DNA of 64,000 nucleotides from Panopea generosa (taxonomy: Eukaryota; Mollusca; Bivalvia; Adapedonta; Hiatellidae), in the NCBI GenBank assembly GCA_029582155.1, contig CM055899.1, positions 76,459,574-76,523,573 of the forward strand, given 5' to 3'. This document shows positions 23,501 through 38,500 of the stretch, in pieces. Numbering within the stretch: position 1 is the stretch's first letter; each line of letters opens with the position of its first letter. The notes beneath the pieces are model-generated. The model had not been told where the DNA came from, did not search any database, and was given only the letters and a program-made list of their open reading frames with translations. The position numbers and the translations under genes were made by a program.

Positions 23501-26500
23501 ATGGCCACAGGCAATGTATGATAAAACATTGGACAAATATTCATGGCCATAGGCAATGTATGATAAAACATTGGACAAATATTCATGGCCATAGGCAATG
23601 TATGATAAAATGGACAAATATTCATGGCCACAGGCAATGTATGATAAAACATTGGACAAATATTCATGGCCATAGGCAATGTATTATAAAACATTGGACA
23701 AATATTCATGGCCATAGGCAATGTTTGATAAAATGGACAAATATTCATGGCCATAGGCAATGTATGATAAAACATTGGACAAATATTCATGGCCATAGGC
23801 AATGTATGATAAAATGGACAAATATCCGTGGCCATAGGAAATGTATGATAAAACATTGGACAAATATTCATGGCCATAGGCAATGTATGATAAAACATTG
23901 GACAAATATTCATGGCCATAGGCAATGTATGATAAAATGGACAAATATTCGTGGCCATAGGAAATGTATGATAAAATATTGGACAAATATTTGTGGCCAT
24001 AGGCAATGTATGATAAAATGGACAAATATTCGTGGCCACAGGCAATGTATGATAAAACATTGGACAAATATTCATGGCCATAGGCAATGTATGATAAAAC
24101 ATTGGACAAATATTCATGGCCATAGGCAATGTATGATAAAATGGACAAATATTCATGGCCATAGGCAATGTATGATAAAACATTGGACAAATATTCATGG
24201 CCATAGGCAATGTATGATAAAATGGACAAATATCCGTGGCCACAGGCAATGTATGATAAAACATTGGACAAATATTCATGGCCATAGGCAATGTATGATA
24301 AAACATTGGACAAATATTCATGGCCATAGGCAATGTATGATAAAATGGACAAATATTCATGGCCATAGGCAATGTATGATAAAACATTGGACAAATATTC
24401 ATGGCCATAGGCAATGTATGATAAAATGGACAAATATCCGTGGCCACAGGCAATGTATGATAAAACATTGGACAAATATTCATGGCCATAGGCAATGTAT
24501 GATAAAACATTGGACAAATATTCATGGCCATAGGCAATGTATGATAAAATGGATAAATATTCATGGCCATAGGCAATGTATGATAAAACATTGGACAAAT
24601 ATTCATGGCCATAGGCAATGTATGATAAAATGGACAAATATCCGTGGCCACAGGCAATGTATGATAAAACATCCTGTTTAATGCCATTAATTAGAATTTT
24701 CCGGATAAAATTTCGCAAAACTTCAAACCTCAGTTCCATTTAAGAAAAGAGAGAGAAACCAGACTAACAGTTAGGAATTCCTTGAACAGAAAAAGGACAA
24801 GCAACAGATTGATATTTTGTGAACTCTCACATTTTTACTCAATATCTTTCGAAAACTTCTTTAATTATCTTCCCTTTCATACATCTTAGCCATACAAATC
24901 AAATCTGTTTCTTTGCTACAACATTAATATAAAACATCTAAGGTTACATACAACTTACACTTTATGTATCAGAAATCAGTTGCCTGATTTCATATTCCAA
25001 CAGCGTGTGTGGTTCAGGCTAAAAATAGAAATGTTGTCGGTCTCTGAAGAGGATCATTTTATCATCTTTTGTCATGTTCATTATTGTGGTTAAATTACCA
25101 ACCCCTGTGTGGTTCCAGGAAGCCATATGAGTGACGTTAAAAAAAAAGGGACCACTGTGGCTCATTCATGTCGTAAGAAGGTGACAATTTTAATAATACG
25201 ATAGAATTTGCTGCAGGTATGAAGGTTCTAGGTTCATTCTGTATATTCAATTGTTGATATTTTTTTATCTGTATGGTAATTTGTTGTTTTTTGACATGTT
25301 GAGTGGACCTGAAATCTTCCTTCCTGCTGGTGTTGAATAACCTATAATGTGTTGGTATGCCATTAAACCCCATTCACTGACTCATTCATTCATCCATTCA
25401 CTCATTCATTCATTCATTCATTCATTCAAACTTAACTGAACTTATTTGTGTTTCAGCTGTAAATACAGTGACTCTCCTGGGAAGAGTTGGTACTAAACCA
25501 AGGCAAATTGACTCTGAAAGTGGAAGTTTTGTTTCATTTTCTCTTGCTACAAACAGTTACATAGGACCTGGTGGTAAGTTTTAATTTAAATGAATATGAT
25601 TTAATTAACATACATGTATTTTATTTTTGTTAATCTCCATACTATAAAATTTTAGTTTTTAGCACAGTTATGAAAATGATTTTTTGCTGCTGTACTTTTC
25701 AGTAAAGGTGGAGCTATTATATTTGTGTCACGGTCAGCATCTGTATAATTTTTTGTCGCGCCTGCTTGCGGTGAGCTGACACGGTCATAGCAACAACAGT
25801 TTGGTGTATGTACATGCGTCTGTCCATCCAATCTTGCTTGGGCATTAACTTGTGGCTCAGCCAAGATAAAGTGAGCATTTCACTTCTGCCTATGTTATAT
25901 GCGTGCTGTAAGCTTCTGATATACAAAATTTCAAAATAATGAACATTTCCAAATAGGTTTTGAGTCAAACTTTCCAATGATAGATAGTTATAGATATTTA
26001 TATTGAATGGTTATTGAATTATGAGACCTTAAAGGCCTGAAAATTGCCATTTTTTAGGCATTATGCTGTTGCAGGAAAAAATTTGTATTTTTTAAGACAC
26101 TACCTAAATCCAGTTTTCAAATTTTCTAAGTTTAAGGTAGTTTGCGGCGTTCCTAGCTGTTTTTTGACATCTCGCGAAAATTATCAAAAACTTGTACACG
26201 TGTACTATAAAGTCTCAACTTTTGTTTAACTTTATTTTTTAAAAAAAATTTTACCACAGTTTCTCGTTAACAGCTCTCCTAGCGGTATGTATTTTACAGA
26301 CGATTTTCGCCGCGTTTCCCTTATATTAACATCAACATTAACGCAAAATTGTTTTTGATAACATTTTTACACTACTAATTTTATTACCTGTGGGAAGAAT
26401 ATATCTTTTACAGATAAAACACAAATTATGTTACTTTCACGTCTAATCATTACAACGGGGTTGGTTTAAATGCGAGTTTAAAAACAACAAATTTTGAACG

Positions 26501-29500
26501 TTTAGCCTGATTGCATAAAAACGCGCTGGTACAAGTTCTTGGAATTTACATATATTAAACTTCATTAATTTTACTTTAATATGATAGAAAAAAAAGAAGG
26601 GGTGTTCATGCTAGTTTTTTCATTAATTCGAATTCAAATTAAAAATGAAACCCTTAAAAACACACAACGCTTGTCTGCTGTTTCGGACGACGTCGTTATT
26701 TTACGTAAGTATTATATGACGTTTTCTTGACGTCGTTCGAAATCACAAGCAAACGTCGTGTTTTTTTAAGTGTTTAATATTAATTTAAATTCAAATTGAT
26801 GAAAAAACTAGCGTGAACACACCCTCTTTTTTTTTTTATCATATTTTAGTGAAATTAATAATGTTTAATATATGTGAAATTAAAGAGCTTGTACCAGAGC
26901 TTTTTCGCGTAATCAGCTGTGAATGTTGAAAATTCGTTGTTTTTAATCCTGCGTTTATATTAACTCCGGCGTAACGATTAGATGTAAAGGTAACACAAAT
27001 TATATTTTATCTGCATGAAAGTCATTATCTTATCGCAGGAAATAAAATGAGTCAATTAATAATGTTATCAAAAACAATTTTGAATAAATATTGATTATTT
27101 TACAAGGGAAAAACAGCGAAAATCTTCCGAAAAATACGTACCACCAGGAGGCGCTGTTAACGAGAAAATATGGTATTATATTACATAAAACAAAGCTTAA
27201 ACGAAAGCTGAGACTTCAGAGATCAATTGTACAGATTTTTGATAAATTACGCCATATGTCAAAAAATCCGATAGGAATGCCACGAACTACCTTAACTAAA
27301 TAAAGATAACATTTGTGTACGTGGAACTTTTTACGGACTAAAATTTCTCAAAGAATTGTTGAAGTTACATTAAAAAATGTAAATGTACACCTTCATTATG
27401 CTTTTAAGGTTATTTTACCCATTTCTGTTCTAAGTAGGAAACAAAACAGTTTAGTTGCTAAATGTGTTTAAAAACTACTAATTTCTTGTTCAAAGTTTCT
27501 ATGACAAAGCATGTTAATAAAGGTGGCTCCTTTAACATTTTAATGTATATGCGTTATGCTTAGGCATGTATAGTCTATAGGCCTTCACAGGTGGGTGTAT
27601 TTGTCTGACTGTAAATTTTTAATGACATCAGGAACATGGAATTCATTTCAGGACAATATGCATAAGGGTTTCCCCAACATATATATGTAAGCCTCATTTA
27701 ACCATTTGAATATGTTTGATTTTCACCCTCCGTGCAACGAAATGTCCACTTTATCTTGGCTGAGCCGTTAATAATGCACTGAGTATTTTGAAATTTACTT
27801 TGCACAAATGTTCACCATAATGAGATGAAGTGTCGGGCACAAGATTGTAGCTTAAGGTCAAGGTCACACTTACGGTTCAAGGTCAGATAAAGATACATAA
27901 CTTTGTGTCTGCTCCATATCATATAAACAACTTAACAAGAAAAATCATGGCAAAATGTTCACCACATTCAAATGATGTATCACGTGCAAGACCACAGTCA
28001 CTAGCTCAAAATTCACATTTAAAGATTCAAGCTCAGAAATACCAAAAATTTTGTGTCTTCTTCATATATTGTAACAGTGCAATAATGTTCACCATAATGA
28101 GACATTTGAACAAAAGACTGAACTGCCAAGTTCCGAAACATGTTATATATATATGTAACATGGCTATCAAGATTTAATTGCAGATTTCAAAAAAAAATTA
28201 AGTATTCATGCATCCTAGCATAAAAAACGTTTTCCTTAGTTTGCACGTGACAACATCCGGTGTTTCACTTACAGGTTTTACACCGACAAGTAATCATTCG
28301 TTGCTTAGCACAGATTAAAAAAACTTAAATTTAATTTAAAAAACACTTTTGTTAAGCGATGCCACGTCTTTCAGAAACAGAGAAATCAGGCTATTGGTAT
28401 GCTCCGGGCCAGATCATTGGTTAATATCGTTGCACGTCATTTTGGCTGTTCCATATATACTATTCATATTCTTGTGAACCAGTACAATAATGCTGGATAT
28501 GCCATAGATCGTTCCAGACCCAGTGGCTTACGTGCAACAATGTTACATACTCATCGTGCCAAACCCAGTGGCATACGTGCAACACCGTTATATACTCATC
28601 GTGCCAAACCCGGTGGCATATGTGCAACACCGTTATATACTCATCGTGCCAAACCCGGTGGCATACATGCAACAACGTTACATACTCATCGTGCCAAACC
28701 CGGTGGCATACGTGCAACACCGTTATATACTCATCGTGCCAAACCCGGTGGCATACGTGCAACACCATTATATACTCATTGTGCCAAACCCGGTGGCATA
28801 CGTGCAACACCGTTATATACTCATTGTGCCAAACCCGGTGGCGTACGTGCATCACCGTTATATACTCATCGTGTCAAACCCGGTGGCGTACATGCAACAA
28901 CGTTATATACTCATCGTGCCAAACCCGGTGGCATACGTGCAACACCGTTATATACTCATCGTGCCAACCCGGTGGCATACGTGCAACACCGTTATATACT
29001 CATCGTGTCAAACCCGGTGACATACGTGCAACATCGTTACATACTCATCGTGCCAAACCCGATGGCATACGTGCAACAACGTTACATACTCATCGTGCTA
29101 TTACGTTGATGATCATAAACTGTTTGAGACAAAATCGTGTTTTAATTTGTGCTTGTCAGCTACACACTGGTTAGATTCAGACAGTGCGCCACAGACTATT
29201 AAGAACATAATGTCATTTGCAATACATGCGAAACCAGTGGCAATGCCCCTGTATTTTAGCCTGAACCGCATAGAACACGTATGGAATGAATTGGGTCGGA
29301 GGGTCAGGTCCAATCATCAAATTGATACCATAAACGACCTCCGAAATGCACTTCTGTTGGAATGGCAATGTATTCCAAACACGCTCGTTTAAAGTTATGT
29401 AAGTTCATAGAGATTACATATTCAGGAATGCATTCGTAAAAAAGGAGTCCACACTGGTCTGACGTTTAAAAAAAATCAGTGATTGCCCTTGGTTAACACT

Positions 29501-32500
29501 TTATATCTTTTTCAAATGTTAAATTATCATTTTTATTTTTCAGGAAATTTCATTTTGACCTTTCTTCACTTAATTTTTCAGAAAAAAACATGTGATGTCT
29601 GATTTTTCCCAGTATATTTCAGAGAAATATAAATATAGCCATAAAGCTTCGATGAAAACCTTTCTTAATCCTGAATATACATTTATTAGCAAAAGAAATA
29701 CTTTTGAAGTCGATGAAAAGTTTTCATTTTGGGTCAGTGTAGTTTTTATTCAAGTTTTTAGCTCATTTTCAGTAACAACTACCCATATATCAACACATGA
29801 ATAAAACTTCATGTGAGTGTACACTACCATAGATGGTACTGAAGTGGGCCATATGGGATACCTCCATTATTATTTTTGGCAGAAATATGGCCCCTTATAT
29901 ACATAGAAAATTCCATTTTAAGTTTTTAGGCATGCTCCTATATTTCAGTAACCGCTACCCATTCATCAATGACATTTTATGTATGTTTTCACTGCCATAA
30001 AGGGGCCTCGAGGGGCCAAGTGTGATAATCTTTTGTACTTAAAAGATTCGGTTAAGTTTTTAGTTATGCTAATTATCTCAGAAACAATTCCCTCTTATCA
30101 AAAATACTGCAAATGTGTCTTCATTACAATCAAGGAGGGTCTAGGTTTAACACTAGGTAGAATTAGGACCCTTTTATACTAAGGAATATTCCAGGAACAA
30201 GTCTCGGGGAGTCCGAACTGTGGTCTATTTTTTTAATGGGGGTGGTAGGTAAAATAGTCATTTTAATTCTGGTGGATGTGGGTATATTTGTCCAATTTTT
30301 TTTCAGCAGAAAGATTAATTTAAAAAAAAACATGATTTTAATTTATCTCATATGGAATTAAGTCACTGCTTCTATGATCTACAAACAGAATTACATCTCA
30401 CTAACAATATTTTTATAAAAATACTTTTCACTCTATTGAAACTAATTTTTCCATACAGAATATCGTAAGCATACTGTTTCACTTGGTGTGTTCTGTCTGG
30501 CTAAGACCCAGATCCAGTTTCTCAGTCAAAAAAACGTTTTCATGGGCCTTTCTTACTTTGAAGTAACCAATTTGGTAATGATTCGGTTTTGTAATGTTGT
30601 GATACTAGGTCAATATGATTGTGTTATTAAGCAAAACAAAAATACTTTATTTATACCTGTTGTCATGTTTATCAGTGAAATAAAACAAAAAAATACAGTT
30701 AATTAAAAAAAAAATCAGTATAATATACCTCAAAAAACATTGTCTAACTCACAAACTTCTCCCGTCACAAAATAATATTGTGTGAGATTTTGATATGGAT
30801 TTGTATGAATGTTTACCATCATTTTTATACCATTGATGGCTAAATAGACGATCAGTCAATCTAACGACTTTCCTGAGATCCCGGAAGGTTAACCAGTACT
30901 CGGGCACTTGCATCTCCACAAATATCTGATAACTTCCCTACTCTTAAGCAGAGATGAGAGACAAATGACATAGAGACACAATGTTGTATATTATTGAGGA
31001 GGCTGTGGTTGGTGGAGAGTTTGGATTGATAGTCAGATTTCCTACCTACTGAGCTAACTGGGCCTGAAAGCTAGCTTTATTTTTACATGACCAAGAAGTA
31101 TTCCTGTCAGCTGTCAGCCAAAATGTAAACAATAAATCTGTATTCTTTTTTATTTTATTTATAGGTATGAAGACAGAATGGCATGACATAAATGTTAACC
31201 GTGACAGTCTACAGAAATATCTTATCAGAAATGTTGATGTTGGGTAGGTACTAAATATTAAAGCCTATTAAGCTCACCCGACTCATAAACTGAAGGTGAA
31301 CTATTATGATCACATGAATCCGACATCTGTCTATTGTCTGATCAGGATGGTTTTGATACCTTTGTTGATTGCATGGTCTAGCAGTAGAGCATAGGAGCGA
31401 GGATCAGAGGATCATGGGTTCGATCCTCGTTCATGGTTATGTATGGTGTCCTTGAGTGAGACACTTTATTCACATATGCTTAGTACTGGCTTTATCCGTG
31501 AAGACTCTTGAGTGTGATTTGGACAAGGGTAGTAAAAAAAAAAATAATGCTCGATTTGTGTTGATTCTAGCACCCATATTTTTATTTATATATTGGCCAG
31601 GCTTACACAGTAGGTATATGACTATAAGACCCAGTAAGTTACTAATGGTATTATATGTATAACTGTCAGATATATGGCCTTTAAATATGTTTGATCTTGT
31701 CATACCGGTAACTGCAACTGTTTTTTGTTGTTTTCACTCAGCCACATGCATTTATCATTGGATCTTCACGAAATATGTACGCAGTAGTTATATAACCATA
31801 TTATCTTAGACAAGTTCTTGAACTGACCAAATAAAATAATTTATGTCAGAATCAAAGGCCCTTGAAACATAACAATTTGAATGTTTAACCTTATGTGCAC
31901 TCTAGCACCTGCAGCTTTTATAATTATGATCATCACTAAACTAATACATTAGTTATATATAATTCCTTGGACAACATTTTGAACTGGCTTAAAAAGATAA
32001 TTAACGCCAGAGTTATGTCCCTCAAATTATCAAAAATTGTACTTTGCGTGCACTTTTGGACCTGCTTTTTTCATTTGATCCTCACCAAACCTGCACAGTA
32101 GTTATATAACTACATCTCGGAAAAAAATTAAATTGGCAAAATTGATGTTGGAGGTATGGTCCTTGAATAGTCAAATATTGCTTTTTTATGTTGTGTGCAC
32201 TAGTACTCACAGTTATCATTTGATCTTCACCAAACATACACAGTTGTAATATAACTAAAATATCTAGGACCAGTTATCAAACTAGACAAATCAAATGATT
32301 AATATCTCTTGGCTCTAAATGAATCATTGAAAAATTGCAATATATGACTTTATGTGCACTGTAGCACATCCAGTTTTCATTTGATCTTTACCGAACCTAC
32401 GCAGTTATTATATAAGCCTTAATTTGGTATTTGTGTTTGAGAAAATGCAATATTCAAGAAAAACGCAACTGCCCATTTGGTTGTGGTCTGACAGTCTCAC

Positions 32501-35500
32501 TTCTGTTGAGATTGGAATTCATTAAAAAAAGTGAATGTGATCTCTTTTGTGATGTCCTAATGAGACCTAAACTCATAAAACATTTTGGTCTAAGAATCTG
32601 GCCAGGACTTAAAATCTAGAAAATCCAAATAACATAAAGCAAGCAAGTAGATGTCTATAATGACTTGCAGAAACAAGTAATTTTAACAATAGTTTATCCC
32701 AAAATGTTGGATTTATACACATTTCCTACCCATAATTCTATGTCAGGGTTTGTAAAAAAATAAGATTTTTAATCGGAGTTTGAATCACATTCTGCAAAGA
32801 TTGATGCATTTAGGTCCAGTTAGTTTTTAGCTCTTCTGGTCAAAGGCCAGAAGTGCTTATGCGATGGTGCGTTGTCCGTCGTCTGTCGTCTGACCTCTGT
32901 CGTCTGTTAGCAGCACTTTCTCTGAAACCATTAGGCCAATTAAACTGAAACTTCACATGGGTGTTTCTATTGCATAGAAGACTATACAGAAGATTTTTTT
33001 TTTTTTCGATCTGAAATTCATGATGGCCGCCGTTACTAAAAATAGTCCAAAACTTAAAAAATCTTCTTCTCATGAACCGCCCAACAGATTTTCAAAATGT
33101 TTATGTAGTAATGATGACCACCTATAGTTTTGTTAGATTTGTTCAAATGGTGTCCCTAGGGTTAAATATGACCCCGCCCCAAGGGTTCAATTAGGGGACA
33201 CATGTCATTATAATATTTTTTTTTTTTTTTTTTTTTTTAAATGGAAATGATTTTGCCTTTATCTTCACAAAAGCATTGTTTGGTGAAGGAGGTTCAGATT
33301 TGTAAAAATGACTGGATTCCACTGTCTTAACCCTTTACTCCATAGATACGCATTTTCCTGCACCAATCATAGAAGGCCTTTGAAAAAAGTGCAGGAAGAG
33401 TTCAGATTGCTCGTAACAAGCAATCTGAACACTTCCTTTACTGTTAACCACTCTGTCATTTAATATAAACATAATTCACCCATTGCTGATATATAGTGAG
33501 TTAATGCTTTCAATTTTAGAGGTGTCCAAAGGTGTCTATATGAAGTAAAGGGTTAAGGGGTCAGGAGGGGCCCCAAAAGGGTAAAAATTGGGAATTACTA
33601 AATTTGTTTTCTTAAGAACCAGTATGTGAAAAATATATTGGGGCCCTGTAAGGGGACTTAGAATTTAACATAGGGATACTATGGGAAAACAGAAAATTCT
33701 CTTTTTCTTTCATTTGTTTTGAAACCACTATGCCAATTAAACTGAAATTTCACATGGATGTTTCTATTGCATAGGAGACTATACAGAAGATTTTTTTTTT
33801 CGATCTGAAATCTAAGATGACGGTCGTTACTAAAAATAGTCCAAAACTTAAAAAATCTTCTTCTCATGAATGGCCCAACAGATTTTCAAAATGTTTATGT
33901 AGTAATGATGACCAACTATAGTTTTGTTAGATTTGTTCAAATGGTGTCCCTAGGGTTAAATATGACCCTGCCCAGAGAGTTCAATTAGGGGACACATATC
34001 AATATATTTTTTTTTTTTTTTTAAATGGAAATGATTTTGCCTATATCTTCACTAAAGCATTGTTTGGTGAAGGAGGTTCAGATTTGTAAAAATGACTGGG
34101 TTCCTATGTCTTAAGGGGTCAGGAGGGACCCCAAAAGGGTACACAGTGGGAATTAGTAAAATCGTTTTCTTAACAACCGGTATGTCAGATTTGTACATAT
34201 TTGATATAAATTATCTCTATGTGTAGGGGTTTGATTGCAGATAAGAATTTAGGGGCTAAAATATATAGGGGCCCTGTAAGGGGACTTAGAATTTTACATA
34301 GGGATACTATGGGAAAACAGAAAATTCTCTTTCTTTTCATTTATTCTGAAACTATACTGAGTTCCAAAAGTTTTGTCGATATTTTTATGCAAGTGTAACT
34401 ATAATACAAAAAAAGATTTCGATATTTTTTTAATTCAACTATATTTGTCAAAGTACTAAGTGCAACATCAACAAAATTTGGATTTATTTGATGGTCTGGT
34501 CGAAAGTTATTTCCCCTTTGTGTAAAACAGCATTTTGTCAAATAAAAGCACTATTTGTCTAGTTAAACCACTGAAACTGTGTAAATGATGAGATAAAACA
34601 CCACAAAATGTAAAACTTGTAAAACAATGGATAATATGGCATCACTGTAAATGCATTCCTTCTTGAAAGTTATGAAGTCGGTAAATTACCTCCCTTTACA
34701 TTGAAAAAAGAACGATTTAGAATGGCTGATATCACCAGAATGAAATTTGGTATATTTGATTTATTCACCGTTTCTTTTTGTTACAAACCCATATTCAATT
34801 TCAGACTGCATCTTCAAAAGATCAATTCCATATCCAGGCATACATCCGGCTTTAAATGTACCCTATGGGATTTCACATGTATTTTATCTGACAAAACTTT
34901 TGGTATTCAGTATACTAGGCCAATTAAACTGAAATTTCACATGGATGTTTCTATTGCATAGGAGACTATTCAAAAGATTTTTTTTCTATCTAAAATTCAA
35001 GATGGCCACCATTACTAAAAATAGTCCAAAACTTAAAAAATCTTCTTCTCATGAACGGTCCAATAGATTTTCAAAATGTTTATGTAGTAATGATAACCAA
35101 CTATAATTTTGTTAGATTTGTTCAAATGGTGTCCCTAGAGTTAAAAATGCCCCCGCGCCGATGTTTCTATTGCATAGTAGAATTTCAAAAAGTGCTATGG
35201 CCACTATGAGTCAGTAGAGCATCCTCAGGCCCTCTTGGGCCACTTGTTATTTTATAACAAGCATAATATTACTATTTTTTCAGGGACAGGCTGTATTTGA
35301 CGGGAAAACTAAGCTACAGTAAAAACAATCGTGGAAGAAATGTCAACATTAGATCAGGTAACAGATAACAAATGTTACGCAAATATATAGACAATACCAT
35401 GTTTAGGCTGATAGTTGAAAATTTATCAGGTATGACATACAAAAGGGGAATGTTTGATTTTTTTGGGCTGATCCATATATATTTCAGAATATTGAACAAG

Positions 35501-38500
35501 AACACCGTATTCTATTTATCAAGTCATTACTCGTGTTGCTTTATTTAATTTTATTTTAAAAAACATTAAATGATTTAAGTACAGCAAACAAGCACATGCA
35601 TGTACAATTGTGCTTGAAAATGTATTACTTGTAATTCCAAATGTTGGTGATGAAATTAAACCACAACAAGTGGGTCTACCATGTCCCAGTGGTCTGAGGC
35701 TCCAACTCAAGATCACATACCTCTCTCTACTCAGGTGAGAAAGTTTGCCAGTAACTTGCAGGAGGTCTTGGTTCATCTCAGATTCATTCTAAGGTCTTCC
35801 TCCACCAATAAAACTAGATATGCCACATAGCCATATATAACTTGAAATGTGTTAAAAATGGTGGTCAACCCCATTAAAAAAAACGATTAAAAAAACAACG
35901 ATGTATAGTCTTTTTGTTGACTGTCTGACTTGATTATAATGTTTAGTTTAGTTTATTTTATTTTAAGATAGAATCTTAATGTAAATTTAATACAACACAA
36001 AATCAATAACATAATAAAACACGTGTTCTGCTGCAAGATAAACTTTTTCCCGCGATTAAGCAAAAGTTTATCTTACCCCGCTTTATTAGATAGTGATATG
36101 TTATAAGAAGTATTAGTAATTTCCATACCACTACAAAGTGTTATTAATCAGGTCACTTTACCAGCAATGTGTTTCCCCAGATAACATCACTAGCTGGTTT
36201 AATCTTCGTCCTTGGTCACCTCACTTACTGATTTCGGTTAGTTAATTTACGCAGGGTGGTGAGACAGCATGGGCTATTTTAACATACCGGTAGATATGCT
36301 TATAAATTGTCTAAATTGAAATAAAAGTTAAAATAACCTTCTCGTAAATATTCTGCATAAAGATATATATGTATAAATATGATATAGTTAATGAATTTTA
36401 ACAAGTATATAAACTTTGACAAGAATCATTTTCTTACAAAAAAATAGTGTTGACAATGGCAGGTTGTATACAAGAGACGGCGTCAACTCTTGTATTCAAC
36501 AAACCACTTAAATTAGAACAAATTGAGTGTTTGAATACTATTTCAAAGCAGAATTACTTAATTGCAGTACTCCTGACTTGCTACTGTAAAACTTCGAAAT
36601 GAAATAGTTAGAATGAAAACAAATATGGGGGTTCATGCTTTGGTACAAAGGTCAGGCATAAGCACCACCTAGTGGTAACACGATGCTTTACCAGATAATT
36701 CATCCAAATCTACTTTGTTAAAGTCGCACTAGCTGTCATACTCACTGGAATGAGTGACAATATATATTCTTTATTCCTATATATATATATAGATAAATAT
36801 TATACCATGTATATAGGAATATAGAATATGTATTGTCACTTGCTCCTGTGGTGGTCATACTTATCTGCCCTTCTCCCACCACCATTTCGTGTTCGGCCTG
36901 TAACTTTGTCATGCAGAGATTGATTTTGTTAATACCTGCTACAAATGATCAACATAACATGACAATGTGTAGCGAGTAAGACCCACAACCGTTACTCAAA
37001 GGTCAAGGTCACACTTTTAGTTTGGTTGACAACACTAAGGCTTTGTGAGATTTCGTGTCCCTCCTGTAACTTTGTCATGCATAGATGGATTTTATAAATA
37101 CTTGCTACAAATGATCAACATAAAATGACGACGTGTCGCACATAACACCCAGACTTCCACTTCAAAGGTCAAGGTCACAATTTAACTTTGTTTGACATTA
37201 CTTTCAGTGTCTTGTAAGACTTGGAAACTTTCCTCAAAGGTCAAGGTCACACTTTCAATTTGTTTGCTATTTCGTATCTGGTCTGTAACTTTGTAATTAA
37301 CTTGGCTCAACTTATCAAGATGACATAATGATGTTTTGCATGTAGAGGTAATGGTCACACTTTAGATTTGTTTGACAACACTTGGAGTCTGTTTGAGATT
37401 TCAAGTCCGGTCTGTAACTTTATCATACATGGATGGATTTCAAAAAAACTTTTATCAATTGATCAACATAAAATGAGATCGTGTCGTGTTAAGACCCAGA
37501 ACCTTACCTCAAAGGTCAAGGTCACACTTTCAGTTTGTTAGATATTTCATGTCTTGTCTTTAACTTTGTCTTACATGGAGGGATTTTAAAGCAGTTTGAC
37601 ACAAGTGATCAACATGTCATGATGATGTGTCACACCTGCATTTACCTGTAGAAATACCCAGACCATTACATCAGATGTCAAGGTACACAAAGGTGAAGGT
37701 CACACTTAAATATAAAAAAAACATGAAATTGCATGTCTAGTCTGAAATATAAGTCCATTACTCTTGATATTCATGGATGCATTTCTACCTGTAATAAAAT
37801 ATATTATTATACTCACAGACCATTTGGGGGGCATGTGACACTTACCAGTGACATTTCTTGTTCAATAGCAAAGTTTGAATTTATAAATTATCTTGACATA
37901 AGCATAACTAACATATAGTTTTATTCACCATTTTTTATTATATCCAATTAGTTGGCTATTTGCATGTTCAATGTATTAATTATTTTTGTTTTCACTCCAT
38001 TAATTATTTCATTCTGTGTCTGTCCTAAAGCATGCATTGTGTAACATTTACAATGGTCCTGTGGCAATTGAAATCTCACCATAGCCATGAACAAAATTAA
38101 TGTCCTTGAACATTTTTGGTCAGCTGTGATTGAATGTCATTCTGTTTACATGTATGAGATAACAACTTGAAAATACAGTCAAACCTGTGTAAGCGGCCAC
38201 CTTTATTAAGCAGCCACTTGTCTTAAGCAGCCACATTTTCTATTTCCCATTTCTATGCTTTCAAAGCAAATTGACCTTTATTAAGCAATAACCTGTGACT
38301 TGACTTGCTGCTTAAGACAGGTTTGACTGTATCTTCTTTTTTTAATTTCTTTCTTAATAAGGTTTAATGCTATTTGAAGACATTTCCGGTTATAGCATAT
38401 CCAGTTTTATTAGTGAAAGAAGACCTCAGAATGAATCTGAGTAGAACCACCATCCTCCAAGCATGCAACTGGCAAATTTTCTCATATAAAGTGACCTTAG

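Larger units (their letters stand above)
32820..35240. repeat. Three tandem copies of a dispersed repeat
   Basis: Copies at about 32900-33330 (+33553-33715), 33715-34350 and 34905-35160 share CAATTAAACTGAAA.TTCACA, TTTCTATTGCATAG, AATAGTCCAAAACTTAAAAA, TCTTCTTCTCATGAA, CAGATTTTCAAAATGTTTAT and GTGTCCCTAGGGTTAAA. The first copy is split by a MITE at 33331-33552. It has no protein coding potential; poly-T runs lie near 33000, 33220 and 34010. Confidence 0.85.

Noticed and set aside
18418..24672. Open frames of 150-1,086 codons on both strands (MIKHWTNIHGHRQC and MATNICPMFYHTLP-type repeats)
   Set aside because: They come from a tandem repeat whose unit lengths (39 and 42) are multiples of three. 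Several frames are open at once, and the array lies inside an SSBP1 intron.
18418..24672. Three-base length difference as a sign of codon-level selection
   Set aside because: A single ancestral 3-base deletion copied by array expansion explains it; units of 40-43 bases at the left end also break the frame.
18418..24672. CRISPR-like array
   Set aside because: Units are contiguous with no unique spacers, and the host DNA is eukaryotic.
28460..28855. 131-codon minus-strand frame and two alternate plus frames
   Set aside because: They are shadows of the 45-bp minisatellite; only the frame joined to the HTH domain has transposase similarity.
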